This document shows positions 38,214-50,794 of a stretch of DNA of 64,000 nt, piece by piece (the first letter of the stretch is position 1; each line of letters begins with the position of its first letter). This DNA is from Unio delphinus (taxonomy: Eukaryota > Mollusca > Bivalvia > Unionida > Unionidae). The position numbers were made by a program, and so were the translations under genes. The notes below the pieces were generated by a model. The model saw only the letters and a program-made list of their open reading frames with translations. It was not told the origin of the DNA and made no database searches. Location of the stretch: assembly GCA_029339505.1 (NCBI GenBank), contig JAQISU010000003.1:24026501-24090500 (forward strand). The letters run 5' to 3'.

Positions 38214-38290
<77 letters not shown>
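38214..38290. repeat. (GA)n microsatellite
   Basis: About 38 GA units, about 300 bases upstream of the integrin-like exon. Confidence 0.97.
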
Positions 38291-38293
<3 letters not shown>

Positions 38294-38591
38294 TGGGATG
38301 GTTCATTCGTTATGGTATGTTGTTTACCATGGAATACATATGATTTGTATTTTTGAATTAAACAAAATTAATTATACTGAATAGATAGCTCTAACTGATA
38401 TGTCATGAATATGTCACTAGACAGCCAAATTAACATAATTTGTGATTATACCTGTTACATCCATGAAAGGGAATATATTGTTGCTGGGTAGTGGCCAGAC
38501 CGTCCCTGTGGCCTATCGTCATGATATCCATTAAGGACGCTAGGATAAATCGAATAAAGCTTTCAATATACTCTATATTTTTGTTTTCAAG

Positions 38592-38682
38592 GCCGATGTT
38601 TTAAATTGTCGTGTTGGACTAAAATGTGTAGAAATGAGCTGTGATATACGAGGAAAGTCAAGTTATCTTTCCATATTAAAAG
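38592..38682 (+). CDS. integrin alpha-like exon (membrane-proximal Cys segment)
   Basis: A TTTTGTTTTCAAG acceptor precedes 91 open bases ending at AAAAG|GTAAGA, a near-perfect donor. The peptide begins ADVLNCRVGLKCVEMSC and ends DIRGKSSYLSILK. In integrin alpha chains the distal calf-2 region has a similar C-x5-C-x4-C pattern followed by a conserved 'KGxSA-hydrophobic' segment; the order and the RGKS motif agree. Integrin alpha subunits are type I membrane adhesion receptors, and the next exon should begin with one of the conserved RLW-type segments, which I did not find. It leaves phase 1. It may be one exon of a large gene with long introns, interrupted downstream by the retrotransposon, or a pseudogene remnant. 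Confidence 0.4.
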
Positions 38683-39866
38683 GTAAGAACGATATCAATC
38701 TAAATTCAACTCTCCATTGTTGTGCATGAAGATCTGAAAGCGACCACATTGGGGTCAAATTCTGGTAACCTATGTTATTACCATACTCGCTAATTGTATC
38801 ATCTAATTATATTAAGTCTTACATCTTATATTCCGATTATTTGAAAGGTACATTTTCAATGGCTAATTCAAAGGTCACCAGAACATGACCCTTAAGCGGA
38901 TATCGCCAGATCTTCACGTAAGATAGCGGAGATCTAATTTTAATCAGATTGGAACTATATAAACCACATAGTCCATTCGAGGGACTCTGCATATCTGTAT
39001 GTCTTGGCAGATGAATCAGTGGCGAAAAGGTTGAGATAGGTATTCGAAGAAATTCTTATTAAGATGAAATTGGTTTTATTAGCCACAGAATGGTTATATG
39101 TTGATAAAATAAATAAATTAATTTGAAAGGACTTGAATAGATATAACGGTTGTAGCGGACTAACAGGCTGAATATCGATATCTGGCAAAAAGTTTATATT
39201 AATAAAGAGCTGCATTTGGTTGATGTTTGGGGAGGAAGAGTATTTACGGTAATGTTTTGAAATCTTGATTTGTCTATAGGAATCATTACCGTAATTGTGT
39301 GATTGTAATTTCAATTGAATTATATACTTTCCTTTGGAGACATCAACAAGGAAGTTAATGATTTCACGTGGCCCAGTCTACTGTACATTCGTTAATCGTT
39401 GGTCATGTCGCTTTCAAATTAGTGATTGTAGTATATTTTATAAGACCTATTAGTAGATGTCTTTCTGTACTAAGTTATATTTAATTATCCTGCTGATAGA
39501 GCTAATTGACACAGATAATCAATAAAGCATTAAGCTTTATCTGCCAACCAAAGTTCAAGATGGTTCCTGAGGACATCCACCCAATCAGTTCATTGTAAAA
39601 GCAACTACCCTCGCTGGCGGATCTGTAAGGGCTGAACGTTCAGGAAATACAATTTTCGTTAAAAACGCAACGATTTTGACAGGAACCAGTTAACTTTACG
39701 GACGAACTCATGAACAAAACAAAAATGCATGCATGGCAAACTATTTTATAGCGAGCTCAGTCGAAACAAACCAGTCATTATGCCATTGGTCATCAACTCA
39801 TTTCCATGTATATTGATTGTGTGTCGAAAAATATATACACCAATAAACTTTAGATAGAAAGTCGTC
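38683..39866. other. no gene recognised
   Basis: AT-rich DNA between the integrin-like exon and the retroelement. A 119-codon minus frame (38955-39314, MKLQSHNYGNDSYRQIKISK at its start) is the longest frame but has Asn/Ile/Ser-rich composition typical of chance frames here. Confidence 0.5.
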
Positions 39867-41051
39867 TTGACCTTGCGAAGTTTTATTACATGCTTAACGC
39901 CTATTCACAAGACTTCTACTCAACAATCTTTTGGCAGAAAAGTATTTCTGCCAAACTCAGGCCTTTCTAAAACTCAAACTAACACAACTTTAAAAAATCA
40001 GACTTCAGAGAAGTTTGATTCTAAATCCTTGTCTCTTCCGACGTGTACCTATTGCAAGAAAGAAGGACACGTTATTTATGATTGCTACAAATTGAAACAT
40101 AGGCATCAGAATCAAGACAGACCTGTTCCAAATGCTCTTATTTCCAAGAGGTCAAGGTCACAGTCATGTATTGAAAGTAATACATATGTTGGGTCTAATA
40201 AACCCTGGTCTGATTTTATTATGGAGAATTATGAACCATTCATATCGAAGGGTTCTATATCACTCTTGGGTGATTCAGCCAATCCCACCCCTATTAAAAT
40301 TTTAAGGTACACAGGAGCTTCTCAGAGTCTTTTATTGTCAGGTACTTTGCCTTTTTCTGAGAAGTCTTCTTCTAATGAAAGTGTTCTTATTCAGGGAGTA
40401 GAGTGCGGCTTGGTTAATGTTCCTCTCCATTGCGTAAATTTGTCATCAGACTTAGTGTCAGGACCTGTGACAATCGGAACAGTCTCGGTTTTACCCGTTG
40501 AGGGCATCCATTTATTGGTAGGCGACGATTTAGCTGGGAACAAGGTTGTGGTTAATCCATTTGTAACTGACAAGCCTAATTTGGATCAGAAAGTTGATCC
40601 AATTGAAAAAGAATTCCCTGAGATATTTCAAGCTTGTACAGTTACCAGAGCTATGGCAAAGAAAGCTCTTGACAATGAAGTTGAAAAGGGCAGTATTCCT
40701 TTAGCTGACATATGCATGGGTCAGGTTTATGTTGATGAAGGCAGTATTCATTCGGCTGACATATGCGTGGATCAGGCTTATGTTGATGAAGCCAGTATTC
40801 CTTAGGCTGTCATATACGTGGGTCATGCTTATGTTGATGAAGCCAGTATTCCTTCGGCTGACACATGCGTGGGTCAGGCTTATGTTTATGAAGGCAGTAT
40901 TCCTTCGGCTGACTCATGCGTGGGTCAGGCTTATGCTGTAAAAGGTAGTATTCCTTTAGCTGATACGAGTTTAGGTCAGGCTTTTGATGAAGTCACTTTT
41001 ACTTCTTGTTTGGATCAATCAGAAAGTATTGATCATAGTGATCCTCTTTAA
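39867..41051 (+). pseudogene. Gag end and protease remnant of the retroelement, with 51-bp coding repeat
   Basis: The first frame runs 312 codons. A CCHC knuckle (CTYCKKEGHVIYDC) at 40044-40085 is a nucleic-acid-binding Gag motif with canonical C-x2-C-x4-H-x4-C spacing. The protease follows: the active-site segment reads RYTGAS (Tyr codon 40308-40310) where the family has Asp-Thr-Gly, so the catalytic Asp is lost by one apparent G to T change. LPVEGIHLLVGDDLAG marks the protease C-terminal part. From 40689 the frame enters a six-unit 51-bp repeat. TAG in unit three (40803-40805) ends the frame and it reopens after; another stop lies at 41049-41051. Confidence 0.8.
40689..40994 (+). repeat. 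in-frame 51-bp tandem repeat inside the retroelement
   Basis: Six units start at 40689, 40740, 40791, 40842, 40893 and 40944. Each encodes a 17-residue unit like GSIPSADTCVGQAYVDE. A further diverged unit at about 41108 is followed by a second copy of a longer block: 'gtcacttttact...gatcaatcagaa.gtattgatca' occurs at 40991 and again at 41156, exactly 165 bp (55 codons) apart. All periods are multiples of three, so the expansion kept the reading frame. Confidence 0.88.
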
Positions 41052-41219
41052 TCGACAAATTCTCTTGTTTCAAATCAGAGTGATGATCTTGAAAACGATG
41101 TTGAAGAGGTCAGTATTCCTTCAGCTGACATTTGTATAGGTCAGGTTTTTTATGAGGTCACTTTTACTCTTTGTTTAGATCAATCAGAAGGTATTGATCA
41201 TAGTGATCCTCTTTTAACA

Positions 41220-42070
41220 ACTCGTTCTCTTAATCAGGGTGATAAACGACAGTCACTTGTCGTTGAACAGGAAAAAGATCCTGAGATCTCATGTTTGTTT
41301 CAAAGGGCCATATATGAGACTGAAGTCACTGAAGTTCCTGTCTGCTATGTCATTAAAAATGGAATTCTTATGAGAAAATGGAGACCTCCCGAGGTACCTG
41401 CTGGTGATGAATGGTCAGTGAACTATCAAATAGTAGTTTCAAAACCTTACCGACAGGAAATACTTAATCTGGCCCATGAAACTCCTTTGGCTGGTCATTT
41501 AGGGATTAATAAAACTTATTACAAGATCTTGACTCACTTCCATTGGCCAAAAATCTAAAGTGATGTTATCAAATACTGTAGATCTTGTCATACCTAAGGC
41601 TCATCTGCAACCTATCCCTGCCTTTGACGAACCATTTAGTAGAATTATGGTAGATTGTGTACATCCCTTACCAAAGACCAAGTCAGGTAACCAATACCTG
41701 TTGACCGTTATGTGTGCGTCAACAAAGTTTCCAGAGGCTATTCCGTTGAGGAATATAAAATCTAAAACAACAGTTAAAACTTTGATAAAGTTTTTTTACT
41801 CACTTTGGCCTTCCCAAATCTATTCAGTTTGAACAAGGTTCAAACTTCATGTCTGGAATTTTCCAGCAAGTTATGAATGAATGCCCAATTCAGCAATTCA
41901 AGTTAACAATGACACTATGGTTTGAAAGAACTACAAGGGAGAGAACTTTTGAGTCTGATAATGAAGTTTTGTTACTCTTGTTCATTCTTCTTACTTTTCT
42001 TCAGATTAGATATTACGGCCCTTACAAAGTTAAGAAGAAAATGAATTAGTTAAATTATAATATTAGTGCT
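41220..42070 (+). pseudogene. integrase remnant of the retroelement
   Basis: The N-terminal zinc domain is visible (LAHETPLAGHLGINKTYYK, then CRSCH after a stop at 41556-41558), with the HHCC arrangement that binds zinc. The core follows: RIMVDCV carries the first catalytic Asp, and KSGNQYLLTVMCASTKFPEA is the conserved strand. An extra T in a run of seven near 41787-41793 shifts the frame. The second catalytic position reads FEQGSNF, with Glu where Asp is expected. After IFQQVM a deletion removes the third catalytic Glu. The C-terminal part reappears at about 41906-42070 (FERTTRERTF, RYYGPYKVKKKMN). It cannot be active. Confidence 0.82.
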
Positions 42071-42285
42071 CCTGGGATCTAAATAAATTATAGGAGTACC
42101 AGTATATTGAAAGAAATAGCCATGTTAAATATGTAATAAATTTAGTTGTACCAGTCCCACTTGGTGAAGAAATATCATCGGATTCTATTGACATTGGAGC
42201 TACAAATTGTTGGAATTTAAAAATAATGAAAAATCTAGACCAGAAACTTTCACATTTGCAAGTGCAAGAAAGAAATGAACTGAAA

Positions 42286-42349
<64 letters not shown>

Positions 42350-42480
42350 GAGCACTTATGTCCAGATATTCTTACAAGGACAAACAAAATTTTTCATGAC
42401 GTTGAAATTGAAAATTCCAAACATCATCCATGCAGGATTAGTCCACTCAAACAGGAATACTTGAAAAAGGAAATTCAATA
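42070..42480 (+). pseudogene. IN-RT linker remnant with inserted (ATT)n microsatellite
   Basis: The frame is broken, but pieces such as WNLKIMKNLDQKLSHLQVQE and, after the microsatellite, EHLCPDILTRTNKIFHDVEI read like the segment that precedes RT in this element group. An (ATT)n tract at 42288-42346 sits within the coding part. A missing base near 42480 shifts the frame just before the RT piece. Confidence 0.65.
42288..42346. repeat. (ATT)n microsatellite inside retroelement coding sequence
   Basis: About 19 ATT/TTA triplets flanked on both sides by retroelement coding remnants. Confidence 0.95.
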
Positions 42481-43047
42481 TTGCTGAAGAATGATTTTAT
42501 CAAGCCCAGTAAAAGTGATTGGAGTTCACCAAGCATACTTGTTTCAAAACCAGATAAAACTTTCCGTATGTGCACTAATTATAGGAAGGTGAACAGAGTG
42601 ACAAAAACAGATTCATTCCCATTACCAAGAATTGATGATTGTATTGATAAAATCGGAAATTTTAAGTATGTCACCAAATTTAACCTTATGAAAGAATTTT
42701 GGCAGATTCCACTAACGGAAAGAGCAAAGGAAATTTCGGCATTTGTGAATTCAGATTGACTCTACCAATATAAAGAAAGTCCATTTCAACGTCTCATAGA
42801 AATGTTTATCACTGGTCAAGAAAATTGTGACGTCATCATCTACAACGACACCTGGATAGAACATCTAGCAACAATTCGAAAATTCTTTGGCATACTCACT
42901 GATGCATGTTTGACAATTATTTTATCTAAAAGCGAGTTCTGCCGTGCTAGTGTGACTTTCTTAGGACATTTTGTGGGACATGGACAATTAAAAAGGTTGA
43001 GGCTATTTCTAGATAATATAATTGCAGACGCTTTTTCTTGTGTATAA
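42481..43047 (+). pseudogene. reverse transcriptase remnant joined to the RNase H end
   Basis: RT fingers and palm are recognisable: DWSSPSILVSKPDKTFRMC, then NYRKVNRVTKTDSFPLPRID. Motif A reads TKFNLMKEFW with Asn in place of the catalytic Asp. A TGA at 42757-42759 stops the frame. In the next piece the YxDD box is missing just before VIIYNDTW, while the following SKSEFCRASVTFLGH strand is intact. After GHGQLK the sequence jumps to LFLDNIIADAFSCV, the extreme end of RNase H (normally D-N-x-x-A-D-A-L-S-R), so the RT connection and nearly all of RNase H are deleted. It ends at TAA 43045-43047. Confidence 0.82.
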
Positions 43048-43153
43048 CAGTTTATTATACTGTGTAATTTATATTAGGTCATTTAACCTCAGATGTAAAT
43101 TGGTTTTTGATAAAAAGAAAGTTTAATCATATAAACCTTTCTTTTTATTTTAT

Positions 43154-43900
43154 GGGGGAAGGTATTACGTCTATTGGATTTAAATTATTTATTTTTAATT
43201 GACAGATCCAATTTTGTCATTTTGGGTTTTAAAATTCAATAATTGGAAGATTATTCTAGAAAAATCTCTTTGACCATACTTTTTCTGTAAACATGGTTTT
43301 GACCTTGGCTTGTTGACCTAATTTCTGACCCTGCTTCAGACAGTGTCAACAAGCTTCTAAAACGATTGGCTAAGATTCAGGGACATCTTTTTATTTTTAG
43401 TTCTTGGGGGTAAGAAGTGACTGATTTTCTTATCTAGATCATTCCATTCGTAGGTGACTTAGTGGAGGTAGCCTCTTTCTTTGACCTTCTATGAACTTCC
43501 ATAGAATCACGTGATCACATGTTTACGTACAAAAAACCAGGTATTTAAATTATTGTTCGGGATAGAACGATTCATTAGATGTTGGGCTTTATTAATATTA
43601 AGTTGTGTCTTCTGTTTGAGTTATAATTTTAATTACCTTGTACTGGGAATTGTGTAAATTCGTTGGAGCAAGAGAATTTATTGTATTTATATGGAAAAGA
43701 ACATGTGCTCATAATTTCATTTGGATGATTATAAAACAAGAACTGCATCACGTGACAACGACATCCATTTTGGATTGAATCGTCAAGATTCGAACCTGGA
43801 ACTATTAGAACATTTATTTATCAGAACTCTTGTAATTCTATTAGTGGATTATTTTTGTGAATTCTATATTGGATTAGTATTGGATTTGATTCTCTAAAAC
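43154..43900 (+). mobile_element. polypurine tract and candidate 3' LTR
   Basis: GGGGGAAGG at 43154-43162 resembles a polypurine tract, followed by TATTACGT, where an LTR would start. About 740 bp follow with a TATA-like 'gtatttaaat' (about 43543-43552) and a downstream 'gttcgggatagaacg' near the expected start site. With no second LTR in the window the borders cannot be verified; the right end is a guess. Confidence 0.35.
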
Positions 43901-44332
43901 AGTAAGTTTATTTATTTTATGAAAATAATTGTACTTAATAAATTCATTGTTAAAGTTTTACAAGCTTGTTTGTTTTCACTCTTTCTGTTTTGCTGCTTAT
44001 TCGAGCCTAAGCACGTAACAAGTGTCAAAATGTGGAATGAATGGACCATAGCAAATCTTCTCAAGTATCCTGGAATGTGCTCAGCAACTGCGAACAGACA
44101 ACGTATTCATTCTTTAATTGTTGTTTTAGTTTTATTGTGAAAACAAGCCGTTTCGTGTATACAAATTACTTGACCAAAGTTAACAAGACGTATGTGCTGT
44201 GGTTGAGGTTCTGGTCGCAATGACATTAGACCAAGTGCAATGCCTTAGTTTAAAACTAAAAAATATTCTTCGTTTGCATAAAATATGCACATACTGTTTT
44301 TGGTTCCATTGGGTATTGCCAGCTGTAAGGTA
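43901..44332. other. no gene recognised
   Basis: Short frames of 60-87 codons without resemblance to known families. The region may be flank of the retroelement or of the gene it entered. Confidence 0.5.
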
Positions 44333-44345
44333 TTTTCTCAAGTGG

Positions 44346-44592
44346 TTTGTTTGTTTGATTAGGATTTTTAACGTAGCTTTAACAATTTTTCAGTCACATG
44401 ATGTCCCACCCAGTCACATTATTCTGACAACAGGCCGACCAGTCCTAACACTAACCTCTTAATGCTGAACGTTAAGCGAGGCAGTTGTTAGTACCATTTT
44501 TGTAAGTCTTTGGTATGACTCGGCCGGGGATCGAACCCACGACCTCCCGCTTCCGCGGCGGACGCTCTAACCACTAGGCCACCGGAACGGTT
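44346..44592 (-). mobile_element. SINE-1 copy with target-site duplication
   Basis: This is the best-preserved head in the window. On the minus strand it reads CCGGTGGCCTAGTGGTTAG (A-box region) and GGTCGTGGGTTCGATCCCCG (B-box), followed by the SINE-1 body. It is flanked by perfect 13-bp direct repeats TTTTCTCAAGTGG at 44333-44345 and 44593-44605, the footprint of target-primed retroposition. The internal body is shortened relative to the 519-830 copy, lacking the 'gtctgcagtgtggcag' block. Confidence 0.87.
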
Positions 44593-44605
44593 TTTTCTCA
44601 AGTGG

Positions 44606-46429
44606 CTTTGGTTACCTTTCGCTTTGCAAAGACAGAAAAACGTTCTACTTAAGGGAGGAAAACAGCAGCAGGCCCAGGCTGTTCTCGAAATGGAAATCGG
44701 TACCCAAGATCATGGGTTCAGTACGCTAGCCCGAGCTGCCGTATTTCTCGAGAGCGAACCATTCAATGTTTGCAATGCACTGTACAACACCAAAATGCAT
44801 TATTTACGATACATATGCTGGATCATCAATATTTACTTTGTAACAAAATCTCTCTGCTAATATTTGAGGATTAACATCTCTGTACTATAACTGACATGAT
44901 ATCACGTATAAGGTATGAATTATTTTCATGAGTGGTGTTTGTTCTAAAGCATTGTGTATGACAGGAGAAGATTTACCTGCTGAATGAATGGAGCAAGGAA
45001 TCAGTCAAGTGTAGGTCGCTAAGGAGAAATATCTGCCAGTTCGGATTTTCTTCTGCTATGAACATGTGTTGTTTAATATCTATTTACTTTGCAATAAAAG
45101 CTAAGACTATCTCGAGCCAATTACAGAGAAGTAAAATCTTGAGATCTGTACCATTTAGCTGTTACATATCTAGTGTATGTCTTATGTAACTGAAAACAGA
45201 TCAGATATAAAAACTTGTATACAATTTATTACCTTGCACAAAATCTTCACAAATACAATATTAGAAAGAAGTATAAACCAAAATCCACTAAAAGTATCTA
45301 TTTAGAATGAAAGAATGAGAACCAATTTCCCCAGAGATTGTAAAAGCGTGCGAGTAATCGATAATGACTACCGGTTTCCAATTTCATTCTGGAGCAAGAG
45401 AATATTCACATGGAAAAGGATATATCCCACTTAAAATTGTATCACGAGAAACAGAAGAAAAAAATTAAATCTGATAAATATCGGTTAGGTAACATCTTAT
45501 TTCATATCTACTTGAACATTTTGCATAGAATGGGCTGTGCTTTTATAGTATATGGTCTTGTTAGATTATTCTACATATTCACTGTAGACGCTTACACATA
45601 AATATAAATAGTAAAACGTCTAAATTTAACAATCTGAATCTAATGTCATGTTGTCGCAAACCTTATAATTAGCGCCGGCACCATACCACCAACCAGTTAG
45701 TGGTATTCGACGCCATATTCAAACTATTTAGCGACATTCAGGTCCTGTGATTAACGTGCTGATTATTCCAATAGAAACCCGCCGCTGAAGACGGTAACGC
45801 AATTCTTTTCTCCTCTGGTTCTGATCATTTTTGACGAAACCAATGATCAGCACGTTATTGGGATTCTGCTGTATAATAGATGAACTTCTTATTAAATTCG
45901 GAAGTCATTTGAACGTAAGTCGTCTTCAATAATGCATTACAGTCGCTTGTGTCGTTAAAAACACGAATATTTGTTTTACGCTTTCATGGATTTCAATGCT
46001 AGGTTAAATGTATTTCGTTACTCACTAAAGCATGCGTTGTTTATTCTAATGAATGTCTGAATGTCATTTATTTTAACACCCAGGGATACTTTTTTTTTGT
46101 TTCCAGATTAGCTTTAGAAGAACAGGTGGTTAAAATTCATCACCACATTGGGAATACATACTGACCACATTAAAACGTGACCCAGATCATCACACCAGGC
46201 CATACCTTTAAACCTATTATAACCTACACCCTGAACTGATACGTACAAAGACGAATTGACTAACGCACCATTACTTGCTTAATTTTCCTGACCGCGTGGG
46301 AACCATCCCTTGGTCCAGAAACAGCAAGATCTCCATCCTATCACCATCCGTATACTATTTTCTGATTTAAATTTAAAATCATGTATCCAGCAACTACATC
46401 ACTGCTTCTTTCTCTAGCTTTAATGGATC

Positions 46430-46430
<1 letters not shown>
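44606..46430. other. no gene recognised; one imperfect inverted repeat
   Basis: A GC-richer patch at 44640-44770 is open for 78 codons without known motifs. Inverted arms 'aacgtgctgattatt' (45753-45767) and 'aatgatcagcacgtt' (45842-45856) could form a hairpin with a loop of about 75 bases. The rest is unique AT-rich DNA. Confidence 0.5.
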
Positions 46431-48120
<1,690 letters not shown>

Positions 48121-50202
48121 ATAACAACTCTAACAACACATTTCTATGCAATTAAATAAGATAAATCGCGTAACAACTCTGGCATCAACACATTTCCATG
48201 CAACTGAATAAATGATGCATAATATGAAACCTGTACATATCAAACACATTTTCCTAAAACAACAATACAAAAGAATATTACGTAAAATTAAAATTACGTA
48301 CCTTAATTCTGTTATCTTTACAAAGTTCTAGCATTAAAGCCTGTCTTTTCTCACAAGACAAACACCTGTCCCCTTTCTTGTTTACCGAGGAAAGCACTAT
48401 TCATTTTTCTAGGCTTCCTCGGAGTCAAACTTCAGAAACGTTCGGACTAAAGAATAGCAACCAAGGTTGTCACTTTAAATGCACCTTACTTCCAAGGTGT
48501 ACACCTTAATTTTGCTATGGCCAATCATAAACAATGGTTTCTAAAGCAAATTCTTTTATCAGTCAGAATCTCTGAATTATGTTATGAAATTTTTCCCTTT
48601 GAAGAATGACTATATGACATAGATCGAAAGTTTTTCGCAAAACAATTTTAAGATATTCGGTCAATTTCATTCAGTCGGAAAGCTGGCCCCTTTGAAGTTT
48701 TAACACTGACATGGAAGAGATGAAGGGGAAAGGTCAAGGTGACCCTTCATGCAGACTTCTCCGGTTTGAATGTGATAAAATCTTCCTGCTCAATGCTTTC
48801 AACATTAAGGTTGGGTGCTTATTCAAAATGCAACGCTTCATAATCACTTTTACATATTTCTTAAGCAGGAAACAGTGAAGTCACATGTGCAACCATCACC
48901 AGGCTCTGGGTCATACCCTATTCTCTGGGAACTAGCCACTGGCTAGTAAAACGTTCCAGATATAACGCACTTACAAATGCTATGAAAAGCGAATTCATCC
49001 ATATTGGCAGCTGGATCTATTCTTGCACCTTTAATGAACTATGGAATATTAGTTGCTTTTACATTTCATTAATGGGATATGGAACATTTTCTGACTACAC
49101 ACTTTAATTATTGGATATTATGTCCTTACACTCTTTAATAATGGAATACGGGATATTAGTTACCAGCTCTTTAATATTGGTATATGGGATATTTGTTGCC
49201 TACACTCTTTATTAATTATTATTTATTAATGGAATACGGGATATTACTTGCTTATACACTTTATTAATGGTAAATGGGTTATTAGATGCCAATACTCTTT
49301 ATGAATGGGATATAATACATTACTTGCTTACACTTTTCTTGGAATATTAGCAGTTCAGGTACGGAATAATAATGTCTTACAAGGTCATAACATACATTAA
49401 AGAAAAAACAAATAATGGCATGAATTAATGAATGTATTACAAGGTCATAACATACTGTTACACGCACAGGGGTATTCATCCGACCGAGCGGTGTCAAAAC
49501 CCTAGCGCGAATCCCGCTGGAAGTCATATGTTTTCCCCAAATTTCCAAAGACTTCCATACAACTTGAATTGTAAAAAAGAAAGTCAGACGTGTCTGTCTT
49601 TATTTACTAAATTTTACTCTAATCAATTGGCGACCACAGATGAAACAACTTGCCCAAAAGTCCATTAACCGCACCTTTATATGGTTTTTCTTCATAATCA
49701 TCAGATTTCCGTACCGCCTGCCGGTTATGCCCCAGAAAATTCACTAGTATTCCATTTCTAACTGGGAACTATTTAACTGCGCCTCCCTAGACCAGTCAAT
49801 CCACACATTTTCCGGCGTATCACACTTTTATAACTACGCCTATTTTCCACTCTGGACACATAAACGGTATTTACCAAGTCCCAACTTATTGATTCCATTG
49901 TACAATTTACTGATTTCCTATCATAAATACTGCCATTTCAACCACAACACTATTACACACCACTAGATTTTAATAAGGACTCTGTTACATTAGGGACAGT
50001 CATTCGGGTTGTACCTAAAGCACTACTTGCGCCCCTAGCATGGTTCAAACTCACTAACACTCGGCTCTGTGACGTTTGCTCCTAATACTTGGCTAATTAT
50101 TTCTGGCTAGGAATATTTCCATGGTGCCGAATACCAAATAATCACACAAATAAACCTCAGAATTGCTTAAAAACGGGGCGCTATCAAATATGCATACTTC
50201 AA
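48121..50202. other. no gene recognised; degenerate repeats
   Basis: Holds the loose 'ttaatggaatacgggatatt' repeats, outlying units of the 64-bp array at 49.4 kb and the left arm of the 19-bp inverted repeat (49875-49893). No domain in any frame. Confidence 0.5.
49060..49335. repeat. degenerate repeat with 'aatgggatatgggatatta' motif
   Basis: About six loose copies, spaced roughly 40-45 bases, of 'ttaatggaatacgggatatt' plus 'cttacactcttt'. They are old and irregular. Confidence 0.55.
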
Positions 50203-50690
50203 ATTATTACAATACATTAAAGAAATTACAAACAATGGCATACACTAACTAATTAAAGTCTTGCAAGATCATAACATATATTAAAGAAATAACAAACAAT
50301 GGCATACACTAACTAATTAAAGTCTTGCAAGATCATAACATATATTAAAGAAATAACAAACAATGGCAAGCACTAATTATTTTATTAAAAGGTCATAACA
50401 TACATTAAAGAAAAAACAAACAATGGCATGTACTAATTAATTTATTACAATGTCATAACATACATTAAAGAAATAACAAACAATGGCATACACTAACTAA
50501 TTAAAGTCTTGCAAGATCATAACATGTATTAAAGAAATAACAAAGAATGGCAAGCACTAATTATTTTATTAAAAGGTCATAACATACATTAAAGAAAAAA
50601 CAAACAATGGCATGTACTAATTAATTTATTACAATGTCATAACATACATTAAAGAAATTACAAACAATGGCATGCACTAACTCCAGAATG
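50203..50690. repeat. minisatellite, about 64-bp unit
   Basis: About seven copies of a unit with 'gatcataacatatattaaag' and 'aaataacaaacaatggcata'. Some adjacent copies are exactly 64 bp apart (GATC at 50267 and 50331). Two related units occur apart from the array at about 49370-49450. Confidence 0.85.
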
Positions 50691-50794
50691 CATATATATT
50701 GACTTGAGTCACTCTCGTAATTATTTGCTTAAACAATAACCAAATTTATCACTGCAATGGTAATCTATTTTCTATTCAATATCCTACTATCAAT

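Larger units (their letters stand above)
39867..43900 (+). mobile_element. degenerate Gmr1-like LTR retrotransposon (Ty3/gypsy branch with integrase before RT)
   Basis: In one orientation the sequence holds remnants of Gag (CCHC zinc knuckle), aspartic protease, integrase (zinc domain, core, C-terminal part), reverse transcriptase and the very end of RNase H. Ordinary Ty3/gypsy elements place integrase last; the Gmr1 group is known for a copia-like order with integrase ahead of RT. The sequence motifs are gypsy-type, so I assign it to that group. Stops, frameshifts and internal deletions make it non-functional. No 5' LTR is seen, so the left side is truncated and the left border is approximate. 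A purine tract and a candidate 3' LTR follow the coding part. It sits just downstream of the integrin-like exon. Confidence 0.8.

Noticed and set aside
38955..39314. 119-codon minus-strand frame
   Set aside because: Asn/Ile/Ser-rich composition of AT-rich DNA, with no motif or splice support.
44515..44590. Possible tRNA gene on the minus strand
   Set aside because: The promoter boxes belong to the head of a SINE-1 copy flanked by a 13-bp target-site duplication.
49440..49530. GC-richer patch with a B-box-like 'gcgggattcgcgct' on the minus strand
   Set aside because: No A-box partner and no second copy in the window, so a SINE call is not supported.
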